The notes below the pieces were generated by a model. It searched no databases. It was not told the origin of the DNA and saw nothing but the letters and a program-made list of their open reading frames with translations. DNA of 64,000 bases. It comes from an uncultured Propionibacteriaceae bacterium. GTDB lineage: Bacteria; Actinomycetota; Actinomycetes; Propionibacteriales; Propionibacteriaceae. A program made the translations under genes and the position numbers. The stretch covers positions 62,001 to 126,000 of the forward strand of contig CALBCJ010000012.1 in NCBI GenBank assembly GCA_937926975.1, given 5' to 3'. Each line of letters starts with the position of its first letter. Positions within the stretch are counted from its first letter, which is position 1. Shown in pieces: positions 46,781 to 55,711 of the stretch.

Positions 46781-47119
46781 TAGGACGACCACCAGGCAGG
46801 TCCCCCTGGCGGCCCCCGCCGCGCAAGGCTCGTCCGCTTGCCAAATCCCCTTCTCAACCGCAGGTCAATGGGCCTGCCAGGATGGGGTCGGCGCAGCCAC
46901 CGGGCAGGAGCGATCAGACCACGGCTGGCTGAGACGGGTCACGGACCTTCCTGCCCTGCCAGCCGGTCTGGAGCACCTGACCAAAGATCACGGCTTGGGA
47001 ACATCGTGGCGAACCCGTGACGTATCGGTCACCAGGTGTTTAGATGCTCTGGGGTGGCTAAGGCCGCCCTGGCCGGCACCCTCCCGGTGCCGGAGCGGAC
47101 TTCTGACAGGACGTGACAC
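46781..47119 (+). promoter_or_regulatory. Intergenic region upstream of the S33 peptidase
   Basis: No gene is convincing in this ~340-base stretch. Near its right end GTGACG (47017-47022) and TAGATG (47041-47046), 18 bases apart, form a candidate promoter; an inverted repeat GTGAC-N6-GTCAC (47017-47032) overlaps the -35. In the leader, CCGGCACC (47073-47080) pairs with GGTGCCGG (47086-47093) in a small hairpin about 27 bases before ATG 47120. Confidence 0.4.
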
Positions 47120-48988
47120 ATGACCCGAATCCCGAAGGCGGCGCTCGTCGTCGTTTCCGCAGTGAGTCTGGGCCTGGGCACCGCCACCGTGAGCGTGCCC
47201 TCCGCTCAGGCTGCACCCTCCCCAGCCCCCGACGTGGCTGCCCTGGCCGGTGACCTGGCCAAGCAGCAGCTCACGTGGGAGGAGTGCGACTTCGGAAACG
47301 CGTCGTACAACGAGCGCTGGGCGAAGCAGCCCAGCATCCGGTGTGCGAGCGTGACGGTGCCGCGGGACTGGCACAACCCAAAGAACGGCAAGACGTGGTC
47401 GATCCGGATCTCGCACGTGCGCAACATCGACCCGAGCAACTCCCGGTCCAAGGGCGTCATCCTCGGCAACCCTGGCGGACCCGGTGGTGCGGGGCTGGTC
47501 TGGGGCCCGGCCTTAAACCAGCTGATGCCGGACGTGCGGCCCTACTACAACTTCGTCGGGATGGACCCGCGCGGCGTTGGGCAGAGCAGCAAGGCGACCT
47601 GCGACTACACCTTCGACAAGAACAGCAGTGACCCGTACGCAGAGATGAAGGCGGTCGGGAGCCAGTGCGCCCAGCACGAGGACGTGCGCACGATCACCAC
47701 CGAGCAGACCGTGTACGACATGGACTTCATCCGGCACCTGCTGGGCCAGAAGAAGCTGGGCTACGCGGGCTTCTCGTACGGCACCTGGCTGGGCGCCTGG
47801 TACGGCAACGTCTTCGCCGCCAACGCCGGCCCGATGCTGCTCGACTCCTCGACCGACGTCACCGAGGCAACCTTGCAGCGGACCTGGGACCTGCAGCCCA
47901 TCGCCCGCGACCGCCAGTTCGACATGCACCTGATGAACTGGATGGCCCGTCAGGACGACACCTACAAGCTGGGGCAGGACCCGAGCGCGATCAAGAACCG
48001 GTACTACGCCGCAACCGACAAGATCTCCGCTGACACGGTGATGCTGGTCTGGCTGCTGACCGGCGGCTCCAGTGCCTTCCCGAACAACAAGCAGTACCCG
48101 GCGGCCGCCGACACGGTCAAGGCGATCATCGAGTTCGGCGAGAGCCAGACCGCTGCCATCACCCAGCGCACCCAGGCCGAGCCAGCCAGGGTGGCCCAGC
48201 ACATCATCGGCACCATCGCGGCCAACGGGAAGAACCCCGATGTCCGCTCTCTCGCCGCTTCGCGGGTGGCGACCGCCGACCAGATGGTTCAGGCCAAGGC
48301 TGCCGCTGCTGCTGAGCCGTCGATGGTGACCCGCACCTTCAAGAGCACCTTCGAGATGATCCGGTGCGGCGACGGTCAGTGGACCCAGGGCGAGCGGTAC
48401 TGGAAGGACTGGATCGCCAAGACCGCGCCCCAGGCCCGCCTGAGCGCCTCCTGGGGCCTGGTGGACGTCCCGGTGTGCGCCTTCTGGCAGACCAACACGA
48501 TGATGCCGGGCATCAACAGGAACCAGGCCCAGACGGTTGTGGTGCAGGGCGAGCTGGACTCGCAGACCGCGTACGAGACCGGCTACACCACCGGGACCAG
48601 GCTTCCGCGGACCAGCGCGATCTTCGTCGACAACGAGGGCTCGCACGGGCTGTTCCCGTACGGCTCCGAGTGCGTCGACCGCCCGGTGATCAACTTCTTC
48701 CTCAACGGCAGGCTCCCGGCGAACATCACCACCTGCCAGGGGCTGCCGCTGCCGAACGAGACGAAGACCTACGAGTCCTGGGCCAAGCTGGACCCCCAGG
48801 GCAAGCACGTCGTGACCCCGGCTGGCCCGTGGACCCCGGCCGAGACCGCGTCCAAGACGCTGATCAGCAACGAGATGATCGCCTCCGAGGCGGTGAGTGA
48901 GATGAGCAGCCAGTTCCGCACCGTGATCCAGAGCCGCTACGGCACCCAGGGTGTCCAGGTCCTGGAGCAGGCGGGCGTGCTGACGTAG
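47120..48988 (+). CDS. Exported S33-type tripeptidyl aminopeptidase
   Basis: A 622-residue secreted alpha/beta-hydrolase of the S33/TAP-like group, which releases peptides from protein N-termini outside the cell. A signal peptide (KAALVVVSAVSLGLGTATV, cleavage near AQAA) is followed by a mature chain starting APSPAPD. Motifs: oxyanion segment GNPGGPGGAG, GMDPRGVGQSS, nucleophile GFSYGTW (S219), GELDSQT (D480) and GSHGLF (H509), with a helical cap between S219 and D480 and a TAP C-terminal domain. ATG 47120; the Shine-Dalgarno sequence (CAGGA) is modest. A hairpin follows at 49006-49033. Confidence 0.92.
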   Translation: MTRIPKAALVVVSAVSLGLGTATVSVPSAQAAPSPAPDVAALAGDLAKQQLTWEECDFGNASYNERWAKQPSIRCASVTVPRDWHNPKNGKTWSIRISHVRNIDPSNSRSKGVILGNPGGPGGAGLVWGPALNQLMPDVRPYYNFVGMDPRGVGQSSKATCDYTFDKNSSDPYAEMKAVGSQCAQHEDVRTITTEQTVYDMDFIRHLLGQKKLGYAGFSYGTWLGAWYGNVFAANAGPMLLDSSTDVTEATLQRTWDLQPIARDRQFDMHLMNWMARQDDTYKLGQDPSAIKNRYYAATDKISADTVMLVWLLTGGSSAFPNNKQYPAAADTVKAIIEFGESQTAAITQRTQAEPARVAQHIIGTIAANGKNPDVRSLAASRVATADQMVQAKAAAAAEPSMVTRTFKSTFEMIRCGDGQWTQGERYWKDWIAKTAPQARLSASWGLVDVPVCAFWQTNTMMPGINRNQAQTVVVQGELDSQTAYETGYTTGTRLPRTSAIFVDNEGSHGLFPYGSECVDRPVINFFLNGRLPANITTCQGLPLPNETKTYESWAKLDPQGKHVVTPAGPWTPAETASKTLISNEMIASEAVSEMSSQFRTVIQSRYGTQGVQVLEQAGVLT

Positions 48989-49005
48989 CTCGCCGGCTGA
49001 CGACG

Positions 49006-49033
49006 GTGGCCGGGGCCCTCGGGTCCCGGCCAC
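49006..49033 (+). terminator. 12-bp hairpin terminator after the S33 peptidase
   Basis: GTGGCCGGGGCC (49006-49017) pairs with 49022-49033 (one G-U) around CTCG, 17 bases after the stop. The next 130 bases to the convergent transporter gene show nothing notable. Confidence 0.72.
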
Positions 49034-49163
49034 TGCCGTTCTCGCACAGTGCGGCCAGCCGCGCCGGCCACCGCGCTGCTGGCACGAGCCCAGCGGGCTC
49101 GGGCTCAGAAGGTGAGCCCACGAGCGGGCGGCGGCCGAGAGGCGCAAGCAGCCAGGCGGAGCG

Positions 49164-50075
49164 TCAGCCCTGCAGCAGCAGGAGCAGTGACGGCAGCATC
49201 ACGACCGCCACCAGGACCGACACCGTGGTGATGAAGGTCGACACCTCGACGTCGGCGTTGATCTCGCTGGTGAAGCCGGAGACCATAGCGGCCCACGGGG
49301 CGAGCAGCAGCATCACGATGACCCGGGTCTCCCGAGGCCAGGGCAGCACGAACCAGGTGGTCAGCGCCAGCACCACCGCCCACAGGTACCGCTGGGCGAG
49401 GGCCACCAGCGCCAGCCGCAGCTTGGAGCGGGGCAGGCGGACCTCCAGCCCGATCCCGATCATCAGCATCGCCAGAAACGGGTTGGCCGCCCCGATGAGG
49501 CTGGTGACCGTGATCACCGGGCCCGGCAGCCGGACCTGCAGCAGCCGCAGCGCCACCAGCACCAGGTAGATGTCGAACACGGGGGACGACAGCATCTGGC
49601 GCAGGAACCGCAGCGGGGTGGTGCGGTGGGTGCGGTCGGCCACCGAGTGTGCCCAGCCTCGGCCGACTCCGGCAGAGCCGAGCGCGTTGCCGACGTCGAA
49701 CAGGGCGGCGGAGACCATCCCGGACGGGCCCATGAAGGCCGACAGGTACGGCAGGGCGAAGGCGCCGATGTTGTACGACCCGCCGTGGAGGATCGCGAAG
49801 CCCCGCTCGACCGGGTCGCGGTGACGGGCGAGGAGGTAGCCGAGCAGCTGCTGGGCCAGGTTCAGCACGAAGGCGAAGGCCGCCAGCCCGAGCATCGACG
49901 GCACGATCTGGGCCTCGTTGAAGCTGGTCACCAGGGCACAGGGGAGGGTCACGGTCAGCACCAGCTGGCTGAAGGCCGGAAAGTAGTCGGCCGACAGGTA
50001 GCCCCAGCGCTTGAGGCCGTAGCCGAGGGCGATGATCAGCACCAGCCCCAGGGCCCGGGCCAGGATCTCAGTCAC
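49164..50075 (-). CDS. AEC family transporter
   Basis: A 303-residue membrane protein of the auxin efflux carrier (AEC) family, with about ten hydrophobic segments. The N-terminus LGLVLIIALGYGLKRWGYL, the TLPCALVTSF segment, the central GGSYNIGAFALPYLSAFMG motif and the C-terminal half RYLWAVVLALTTW with NADVEVSTFITTVSVL fit the family, which exports small organic anions; the substrate is unknown. GTG 50075 follows AAGGAG by four bases; the longer upstream frame was rejected. It diverges from the AI-2E transporter gene. Confidence 0.9.
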   Translation of the reverse strand: MTEILARALGLVLIIALGYGLKRWGYLSADYFPAFSQLVLTVTLPCALVTSFNEAQIVPSMLGLAAFAFVLNLAQQLLGYLLARHRDPVERGFAILHGGSYNIGAFALPYLSAFMGPSGMVSAALFDVGNALGSAGVGRGWAHSVADRTHRTTPLRFLRQMLSSPVFDIYLVLVALRLLQVRLPGPVITVTSLIGAANPFLAMLMIGIGLEVRLPRSKLRLALVALAQRYLWAVVLALTTWFVLPWPRETRVIVMLLLAPWAAMVSGFTSEINADVEVSTFITTVSVLVAVVMLPSLLLLLQG

Positions 50076-50188
50076 ATCGCTCCTTCGGCTCTGCCGCATG
50101 GCCACACGATTATCTGCCCTCGGCCCCGCCGCCGGGCTCGTAGCCGTCGGTAGGGGCGGCACGAACCGCCGACACCCCTGGTGGGGCC

Positions 50189-50194
50189 TAGGAT
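50189..50194 (+). promoter_or_regulatory. -10 box for leaderless AI-2E transporter gene
   Basis: TAGGAT ends seven bases before ATG 50202, predicting a leaderless transcript and supporting that start over GTG 50181. Confidence 0.55.
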
Positions 50195-50201
50195 CACAGC
50201 C

Positions 50202-51446
50202 ATGCCCGAGTCTCCGATCAACGAGCCGGCGGAGCCCTCTGCCGTGCCTGACACCTTCCGTGCCGCTGGTGCCATCGCCTGGCGACTGGTCGGGATCGGC
50301 CTGGCCGGCTGGGGAGTGCTCCAGATCGCCGAGCGGACCTCAACGATCCTGATCCCGACCGCCATCGGAGTGCTGCTGACCGCCCTGCTGGCCCCGCTGG
50401 TCAGGGTCAGCCGCCGCCGCCTGGGCGGGTCACCGTACCTGCACGCCGGGATGTCAGTGGTGCTGCTGCTGGCGGCCATCAGCGGGGTCCTCTACTTCGT
50501 CGGCAACGAGTTCACCACCGGCTTCGCTAACCTGCGGACCGCCACCGTCGAGGGCCTGACCAAGCTCGAGACCTGGCTTAACGGCGTGGCCCGGGGCCGG
50601 CTGGAGAGCATCCTCACCAGCGCCTTGACCCAGGTCCGCACCTGGATCGCCGACAACACCAGCTCGATCGCCTCCCAGGCCTTGTCACTGGGTGGGTCAG
50701 CGGCTGCCCTGGTGGCCGGCTTCCTGCTGGCGGTGGTGACCGCGATCTTCTTCCTGGCCGACGGCTCCAGCATCTGGCGCTGGGTGGTCGGTCTGTTCCC
50801 CCGGGATGTGCGGGCCACGGTCCGCCGCTCCGGCCAGGCCAGCTGGTTCGCCCTCGAAGGGTACGCCCGGACCCAGGTCATCGTGGCCGCCGTCGACGCG
50901 GTCGGGATCGGCATCGGGGCCGCGCTGCTGTCCGTGCCGCTGGTGGTGCCGATCATGGCGCTGGTCTTCCTGTCCGCCTTCGTGCCGATCATCGGGGCCA
51001 CGATCTCCGGAGCCCTGGCCGTCCTGCTGGCGCTGGTCACCAACGGCTGGACCTCAGGGCTGGTGATGCTGGGGATCGTGCTCGCCGTGATGCAGGTCGA
51101 GAGCCACGTGCTGCAGCCGCTGCTGATGGGCAAGGCGGTGAACCTGCACCCGTGGGCCGTGATCATCGGGGTCGCGGTGGGTGCCCTGCTGATGGGCGTC
51201 GCCGGGGCGCTGTTCGCGGTCCCGGTCATGGCCATGGTCAACGCCGGTGCCCAGGCCGGCCGCGGGGTCAGCGTCACGGGCACCACCGCACCACCTCCGG
51301 CCCGGCCGCGGCTGCCGCGCTGGGTCCGGCGCGGGCCCAGCGCCAAGGCAGCGTCTGTGACCCCCGACGGCGCCGGCAGCCCGTCCACCGCCGGCACCCC
51401 CGACCAGCAGGAACCGGCTGCTGCCGAGCCGGGCGCCAGCGACTAG
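50202..51446 (+). CDS. AI-2E family transporter
   Basis: A 414-residue membrane protein of the AI-2E (PerM/TqsA) family. It has two N-terminal helices (TILIPTAIGVLLTALLAPLV and the next), a soluble helical region, then several helices with family motifs: EGYARTQVIVAAVDAVGIGI, SAFVPIIGATISGALAVL, ESHVLQPLLMGKAVNLHPWA and the final GALFAVPVMAMV. The C-terminal ~65 residues are a Pro/Ala-rich cytoplasmic tail. Members export signals or ions; the substrate here is not predictable. ATG 50202. Confidence 0.92.
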   Translation: MPESPINEPAEPSAVPDTFRAAGAIAWRLVGIGLAGWGVLQIAERTSTILIPTAIGVLLTALLAPLVRVSRRRLGGSPYLHAGMSVVLLLAAISGVLYFVGNEFTTGFANLRTATVEGLTKLETWLNGVARGRLESILTSALTQVRTWIADNTSSIASQALSLGGSAAALVAGFLLAVVTAIFFLADGSSIWRWVVGLFPRDVRATVRRSGQASWFALEGYARTQVIVAAVDAVGIGIGAALLSVPLVVPIMALVFLSAFVPIIGATISGALAVLLALVTNGWTSGLVMLGIVLAVMQVESHVLQPLLMGKAVNLHPWAVIIGVAVGALLMGVAGALFAVPVMAMVNAGAQAGRGVSVTGTTAPPPARPRLPRWVRRGPSAKAASVTPDGAGSPSTAGTPDQQEPAAAEPGASD

Positions 51447-51500
51447 CCGGATCTTCGCCCCTGCTCTGAGCCGCGTCGGGACGCAGCAGGCCTGCCGCCG

Positions 51501-51506
51501 TACGGT
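51501..51506 (+). promoter_or_regulatory. -10 box for leaderless GH172-like gene
   Basis: TACGGT lies six bases before ATG 51513, giving a predicted leaderless transcript. Confidence 0.5.
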
Positions 51507-51512
51507 GAAGCC

Positions 51513-52571
51513 ATGAGCTGGCTGGACGACATCACGCGGCTGCGGCTGCTGCAGACCATCTCGATCTGCCCGGAGAACCCGACCGGAGCCCCAGGCCAGG
51601 CGGCGCTCGCCACGGAGGGCTCGGCCAGCGCGGCCGCCCGGGACCTGGGCCGGGGCTGGAAGGTCAACCCGTACGTGACGATCGAGCCGGGCCAGACCCA
51701 CCAGCTGGCCTGGATCGACGGCCCGGGCCAGATCCGCCACCTGTGGGCCACGGTCGACCGGCCGCACTGGCGCTCGCTGGTGCTGCGAGCCTACTGGGAC
51801 GGCGCCGACGAGCCGGCGGTCGAGGTCCCGTACGGCGACTTCTTCGGCAACGGCTGGGGGGTGTACGCGCCGCTGTCGTCACTGATGGTGGCCGCCAACC
51901 CGCACGGCGGGATGAACAGCTACTGGCCGATGCCGTTTGGCACCGGAGCCCGGCTGACGCTGGAGAACATCGGGCACCAGAGCGCCTGCGTCTACTACCA
52001 GGTCAACGCCGAGCTGGGAGACACCGACCACGAGCAGGGGTACCTGCACGCCCAGTTCCGCCGCTCGAACCCGCTGCCGCTCGGCACCACCCACACCATC
52101 GTCGAGGAGGTCCAGGGCCAGGGCAGCTACGTCGGCACGTACCTGGCCTGGGGCACCAACACCAACGGCTGGTGGGGTGAGGGTGAGGTCAAGCTCTGGC
52201 TGGACGACGACCGCGACAACCCGTCGATCGCCTCCACTGGGCTGGAGGACTACTTCGGCGGGGCCTGGAACTGGGACGTCAACGGCGGCTTCCACACCTA
52301 CTCGACCCCGTTCCTGGGGATGCACCAGGTGATCTGCCCCAACGGCCTGTACAGCGCGCAGCAGCGGTTCGGGATGTACCGCTGGCACGTGCCGGACCCG
52401 GTCCGGTTCGCTCACCGGCTGGGCCGGGTCGATGTCCAGGCGCTCGGCTGGTACCCAGACGGCCGGTACAAGCCGCTCACCGAGGACATCGCCTCCACGT
52501 GCTGGTTCTACCTGGACCGGCCCACCGCCAACCGGCCGGCGCTGCCTGACCGGGACCAGCTCTCGGTGTAG
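51513..52571 (+). CDS. DUF2961 / GH172-type glycoside hydrolase
   Basis: A 352-residue protein matching the DUF2961 family, now GH172, whose known members act on difructose dianhydrides and on D-arabinofuranosyl linkages. Motifs: GPGQIRHLWATVDRPHWRS, VEVPYGDFFGNGWG, NSYWPMPFGTGARLTLEN, HAQFRRSNP, WWGEGEVKLWLDDD and STGLEDYFGGAWNWD, the last two carrying candidate catalytic glutamates. There is no signal peptide, so it should be cytoplasmic, perhaps acting on imported oligosaccharides. The gene stands alone between a transporter and the Lnt-like gene, with no sugar transport or regulator beside it. Confidence 0.85.
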   Translation: MSWLDDITRLRLLQTISICPENPTGAPGQAALATEGSASAAARDLGRGWKVNPYVTIEPGQTHQLAWIDGPGQIRHLWATVDRPHWRSLVLRAYWDGADEPAVEVPYGDFFGNGWGVYAPLSSLMVAANPHGGMNSYWPMPFGTGARLTLENIGHQSACVYYQVNAELGDTDHEQGYLHAQFRRSNPLPLGTTHTIVEEVQGQGSYVGTYLAWGTNTNGWWGEGEVKLWLDDDRDNPSIASTGLEDYFGGAWNWDVNGGFHTYSTPFLGMHQVICPNGLYSAQQRFGMYRWHVPDPVRFAHRLGRVDVQALGWYPDGRYKPLTEDIASTCWFYLDRPTANRPALPDRDQLSV

Positions 52572-52600
52572 CCGACGGGCCTCGTGGTCCGGCCCGGCAC

Positions 52601-52606
52601 TACACT
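52601..52606 (+). promoter_or_regulatory. -10 box for leaderless Lnt-like gene
   Basis: TACACT lies six bases before GTG 52613, predicting that this gene's mRNA begins at its start codon. The promoter looks intact although the frame is broken. Confidence 0.55.
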
Positions 52607-53190
52607 CCTCCGGTGCTCAAGCGGGGGACGTCCGACGGACGACGGTGCTACCTGGGCGCCCTGGCCGCCGGCGGGATGCTGGCACTGACAGTGTTCGTGC
52701 CCATCTGGTGGGTCCAGCTGCTCGCCCTGCCCGCCCTCGGTCTGGTCTTCGGGCTGCTGCGAGCGGCGCCAGTGAAGCTGGCCTACCGGGTCGGGCTGGT
52801 CTTCTGCCTGGCCTGGCTGCTGCCGACGACGTACTGGTACTACTCCTTCATGTCCCCGCTGGTCGCCTTCGCTGCCAGCGCCGGCTACGCGGCGCTGCTG
52901 GCCAACCTCTTCCGGCTGGCTGGCCTGCGGCCCCGGTGGGGCATGCGCGGGGTGGCCCCGGTGTTCATCGTCGCCTGGTGCGCTCTGCTGTGGGTGAGGC
53001 TGCACCTGCCGGTCACCGAGGACTGGTGGATCCCGTACGCCGGTTACAGCCTGTGGCGCAACCCCTCCCTCGTCTTTCTCGGCAGCCTCGGCGGGGAGGC
53101 TGTCTTCGAGGCCATCGTCTTGGGGACCGGTGCTCTCACCGCCTGGGCCTGGGCCAGCCGGGGCTGGCGTGGGGGAGCCCTGGCGGCGGT

Positions 53191-53202
53191 TCTCTCTCTC
53201 TC
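53191..53202 (+). repeat. (TC)6 dinucleotide microsatellite
   Basis: Six perfect TC units sit exactly at the frame break of the Lnt-like gene. Five or eight units would restore the frame; six, as read here, do not. Confidence 0.9.
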
Positions 53203-53712
53203 GCGGCGGTCGGTGCGGGCAACGCTGCGCTGTGGAGCACGCCGGGGCCCTCGGCCGGCCCGGCGGTCGCGGTGCAGATGCTGACGCGCGGTGGGGTCAG
53301 CGCCCCGGCCACGGACGACGACGTGTCCGACCTCATCGCAGCCACCAGCCGGGCACTGGATGCCCGCGCAACCGGCTCTGGCGAGCCGGGCGAGGTCGTG
53401 ACGGTGGTGTGGTCGGAGAACAGCACTCCTGCCTCCAGCGAGGCCCGGGTCGCGGCGTACGCGGCCGAGCGGCGGGTCCGGCTCGTCTACCACACCAAGC
53501 GCGGCCAGGGAGAGGAGGCACACAAGTACTCCGTCATCATCGGCCCTGATGGGAAGCGGATCCTGACCAACTCCAAGGCCCACATCGCCCCTGACGAGCA
53601 GGGGACTGGGGAGATGTCGCGCCAGCAGGTGAAGGACTCCGGCCGAGTGGTCACCTCGTACGTCTGCTACGACATGCACTACCCGGACATCGTCGGGCGC
53701 CTGCGAGGGGCC

Positions 53713-53760
53713 GACGCCGCCTACGCCTCCCTGGACGACGCCGCCTACGCCTCCCTGGAC
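53713..53760 (+). repeat. 24-bp tandem duplication inside the nitrilase domain
   Basis: Two identical 24-bp units (53713-53736, 53737-53760) encode DAAYASLD twice and are followed by a degenerate third (DATYGYL). Because 24 is divisible by three, the frame is kept. The repeat lies shortly after the catalytic Cys. Confidence 0.9.
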
Positions 53761-54001
53761 GACGCCACCTACGGCTACCTGCAAAAGCAGCTCCACACCG
53801 CCGACATCGCCCTGCACGCCGCCCAGGCCGGGGTGCCGGTGGTGGTGGCCAGCACCAGTGGCCCGACCTTCGCCGTCGATGCCCGCGGTGTCGTCCGCCA
53901 GCAGGTGACGGGTAGCGGCCCGACCGTCCTCGTCGTCCGCTAGCCCGCCCGCCTCCAGGAGAAGGCGCGGGGTGGCGGCAGCCCCTGCGCAGCCCGTCGC
54001 C

Positions 54002-54007
54002 TAGATT
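54002..54007 (+). promoter_or_regulatory. -10 box for leaderless DUF885 gene
   Basis: TAGATT lies six bases before ATG 54014, predicting a leaderless transcript covering the DUF885, thpR and perhaps HAD genes. Confidence 0.55.
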
Positions 54008-54013
54008 GGCGCC

Positions 54014-55711
54014 ATGACCCAGACCCGCCACTCCACTCCGGTCGATGCCGTCGCTGAGCAGCACGTCGCCCGCCTGGCCGAGCTGTCGCCCCAGTTCGCC
54101 GTCGGCGCCGGCCTGCCGGGCCGCCGGGGCGACCTCGACGACTACTCCCCGGCCGGCCGTGAGGCTGTCACCGAGCTCCACCGGGCCACACTGCGGGCGC
54201 TGGACCAGGCCCAGCCCAGCGACCCGGTCGACGAGGTCACCATCGCCGCCATGCGCGAGCGGCTCGGGATCGAGGTCGAGCTGGCCGAGGCAGGGGAGAC
54301 CCTGCGGCACCTGGACAACATCGCCTCCCCGGTGCAGGAGCTGCGCGACTGCTTTGACAACCTGCCGGTGGCGAGCGAGCAGGACTGGGCCGACTTCGCC
54401 TCCTGCCTGCGCGCGGTGCCGAGGGCCCTCGAGCAGTACGCTGACGGCTTGCGCCTGGCCCGCTCCCGGGGGCAGGTCGCGGCCCAGCGCCAGGTCCGGG
54501 CAGCCCTGGCCCAGGCCCAGGACCAGGTCGGGGCGGACTGCTCGTACCGGGCCCTGGTCGACGCCGCCAGCGTGGCCGGGCAGCCGCTGCCGACGAGCCT
54601 GGCAGCCGACCTGGCCGCCGGGCTCGAAGCGGCCCAGGCCGGGTACGCCCGGCTGGTGCAGACCCTGACCGACGAGATCCTGCCCGCGGCCGGCAAGACC
54701 GACGGCGTCGGCGCCGAGCGGTACCGCCGCTTCAGCCGCAGCTTCCTGGGCGCCGAGGTCGACCTGGACGAGACGTACGAGTGGGGCCGCGAGCGCCTGG
54801 CCGCGATCGACGCCGAGCAGCGGGTGATCGCCGAGCAGCTGTACGGGACGGGCACCACCGTCCAGCAGGCGATGGACCGCCTGAACGCCGACCCGGCCCG
54901 TACCCTGCACGGGACCGACGCCCTGCAGGCCTGGATGCAGCAGACCTCGGACGCGGCGATCGCGGCCCTGGACGGGGTGCACTTCGACATCCCCGAGCCG
55001 CTGCGGACCCTGGAGTGCCGAATCGCCCCCTCCCAGACCGGCGGGATCTACTACACCGAGCCCAACGACGACTTCTCCCGGCCGGGGCGGATGTGGTGGT
55101 CGGTACCGGCCGGGACCACCGACTTCGCCACCTGGCAGGAGCGGACTACGGTCTTCCACGAAGGCGTCCCGGGCCACCACCTGCAGTGCGGGACACAGGT
55201 CTACCTGCGCGACCAGCTGAACAGCTGGCGCCGGCTGGCCTGCTGGGTGAGCGGTCACGGTGAGGGCTGGGCCCTGTACGCCGAGCAGCTGATGGCCGAC
55301 CTGGGCTTCCACGAGGACCCGGGCGACCGGATGGGCGTGCTGGACTCGCAGCGGCTGCGAGCGGCCCGGGTCGTGGTCGACATCGGCGTCCACCTGGGCA
55401 AGCCGCGCCCAACTGAGGTCGTCGCCCTGCCCGGGGTCGGCGAGGGCCGGTGGGACTACGACTCCGCGTGGGCCTTCCTGCGCCACAACGTCGCCATGCC
55501 GGAGGCGAGTCTGCGCTTCGAGCTGGACCGCTACCTGGGCTGGCCCGGGCAGGCACCCTCGTACGCGGTCGGGCAGCGGCTGTGGGAGCAGGCCCGCGAC
55601 CAGGCCCTGGCCGCTGGCAGCAGCCTGAAGGACTTCCACAGCCGGGCCCTGGCCCTGGGCTCGGTCGGGCTGGACGTGCTGCGCCAGGCCCTGGCCGGAC
55701 GACCCGGGTGA
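54014..55711 (+). CDS. DUF885 family metallopeptidase-like protein
   Basis: A 565-residue, mostly helical cytoplasmic protein of the DUF885 family. The key motif HEGVPGHHLQ, preceded by TTVFHE, is the HExxxGHH metal site of this gluzincin-like group; SGHGEGWALYAEQLM supplies the next conserved Glu region, and GIYYTEPNDDFSRPG and DSQRLRAARVVVD are further family signatures. It probably cleaves peptides, but no substrate is known for most members. ATG 54014 fits a leaderless start. Its stop overlaps the thpR start by four bases. Confidence 0.9.
   Translation: MTQTRHSTPVDAVAEQHVARLAELSPQFAVGAGLPGRRGDLDDYSPAGREAVTELHRATLRALDQAQPSDPVDEVTIAAMRERLGIEVELAEAGETLRHLDNIASPVQELRDCFDNLPVASEQDWADFASCLRAVPRALEQYADGLRLARSRGQVAAQRQVRAALAQAQDQVGADCSYRALVDAASVAGQPLPTSLAADLAAGLEAAQAGYARLVQTLTDEILPAAGKTDGVGAERYRRFSRSFLGAEVDLDETYEWGRERLAAIDAEQRVIAEQLYGTGTTVQQAMDRLNADPARTLHGTDALQAWMQQTSDAAIAALDGVHFDIPEPLRTLECRIAPSQTGGIYYTEPNDDFSRPGRMWWSVPAGTTDFATWQERTTVFHEGVPGHHLQCGTQVYLRDQLNSWRRLACWVSGHGEGWALYAEQLMADLGFHEDPGDRMGVLDSQRLRAARVVVDIGVHLGKPRPTEVVALPGVGEGRWDYDSAWAFLRHNVAMPEASLRFELDRYLGWPGQAPSYAVGQRLWEQARDQALAAGSSLKDFHSRALALGSVGLDVLRQALAGRPG

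Larger units (their letters stand above)
52613..53943 (+). pseudogene. Apolipoprotein N-acyltransferase-like gene, frameshifted at a (TC)6 tract
   Basis: GTG 52613 opens a membrane domain of about six helices (LALTVFVPIWWVQLLALPAL, LVFCLAWLLPTTYWYYSFM, GSLGGEAVFEAIVLGTGAL). At 53191-53202 a (TC)6 tract shifts the frame: the upstream frame stops at 53284, while the downstream frame runs to TAG at 53941-53943 and encodes a nitrilase domain with the full Glu-Lys-Cys triad (VVWSENS, codon 53416; NSKAH, 53575; YVCYDMHYPD, 53665). Removing one TC joins them into a normal ~442-residue Lnt-type enzyme. Either a phase-variable off state, a pseudogene, or a sequencing slip. A separate intact lnt begins at 63391. 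Confidence 0.82.

Noticed and set aside
52432..53190. 5' part of the open frame that ends at 53943, read as a separate gene
   Set aside because: Before the TC tract this frame is Arg/Pro/Ser-rich antigene-like sequence; only the part after 53200 is coding, as the second half of the Lnt-like gene.
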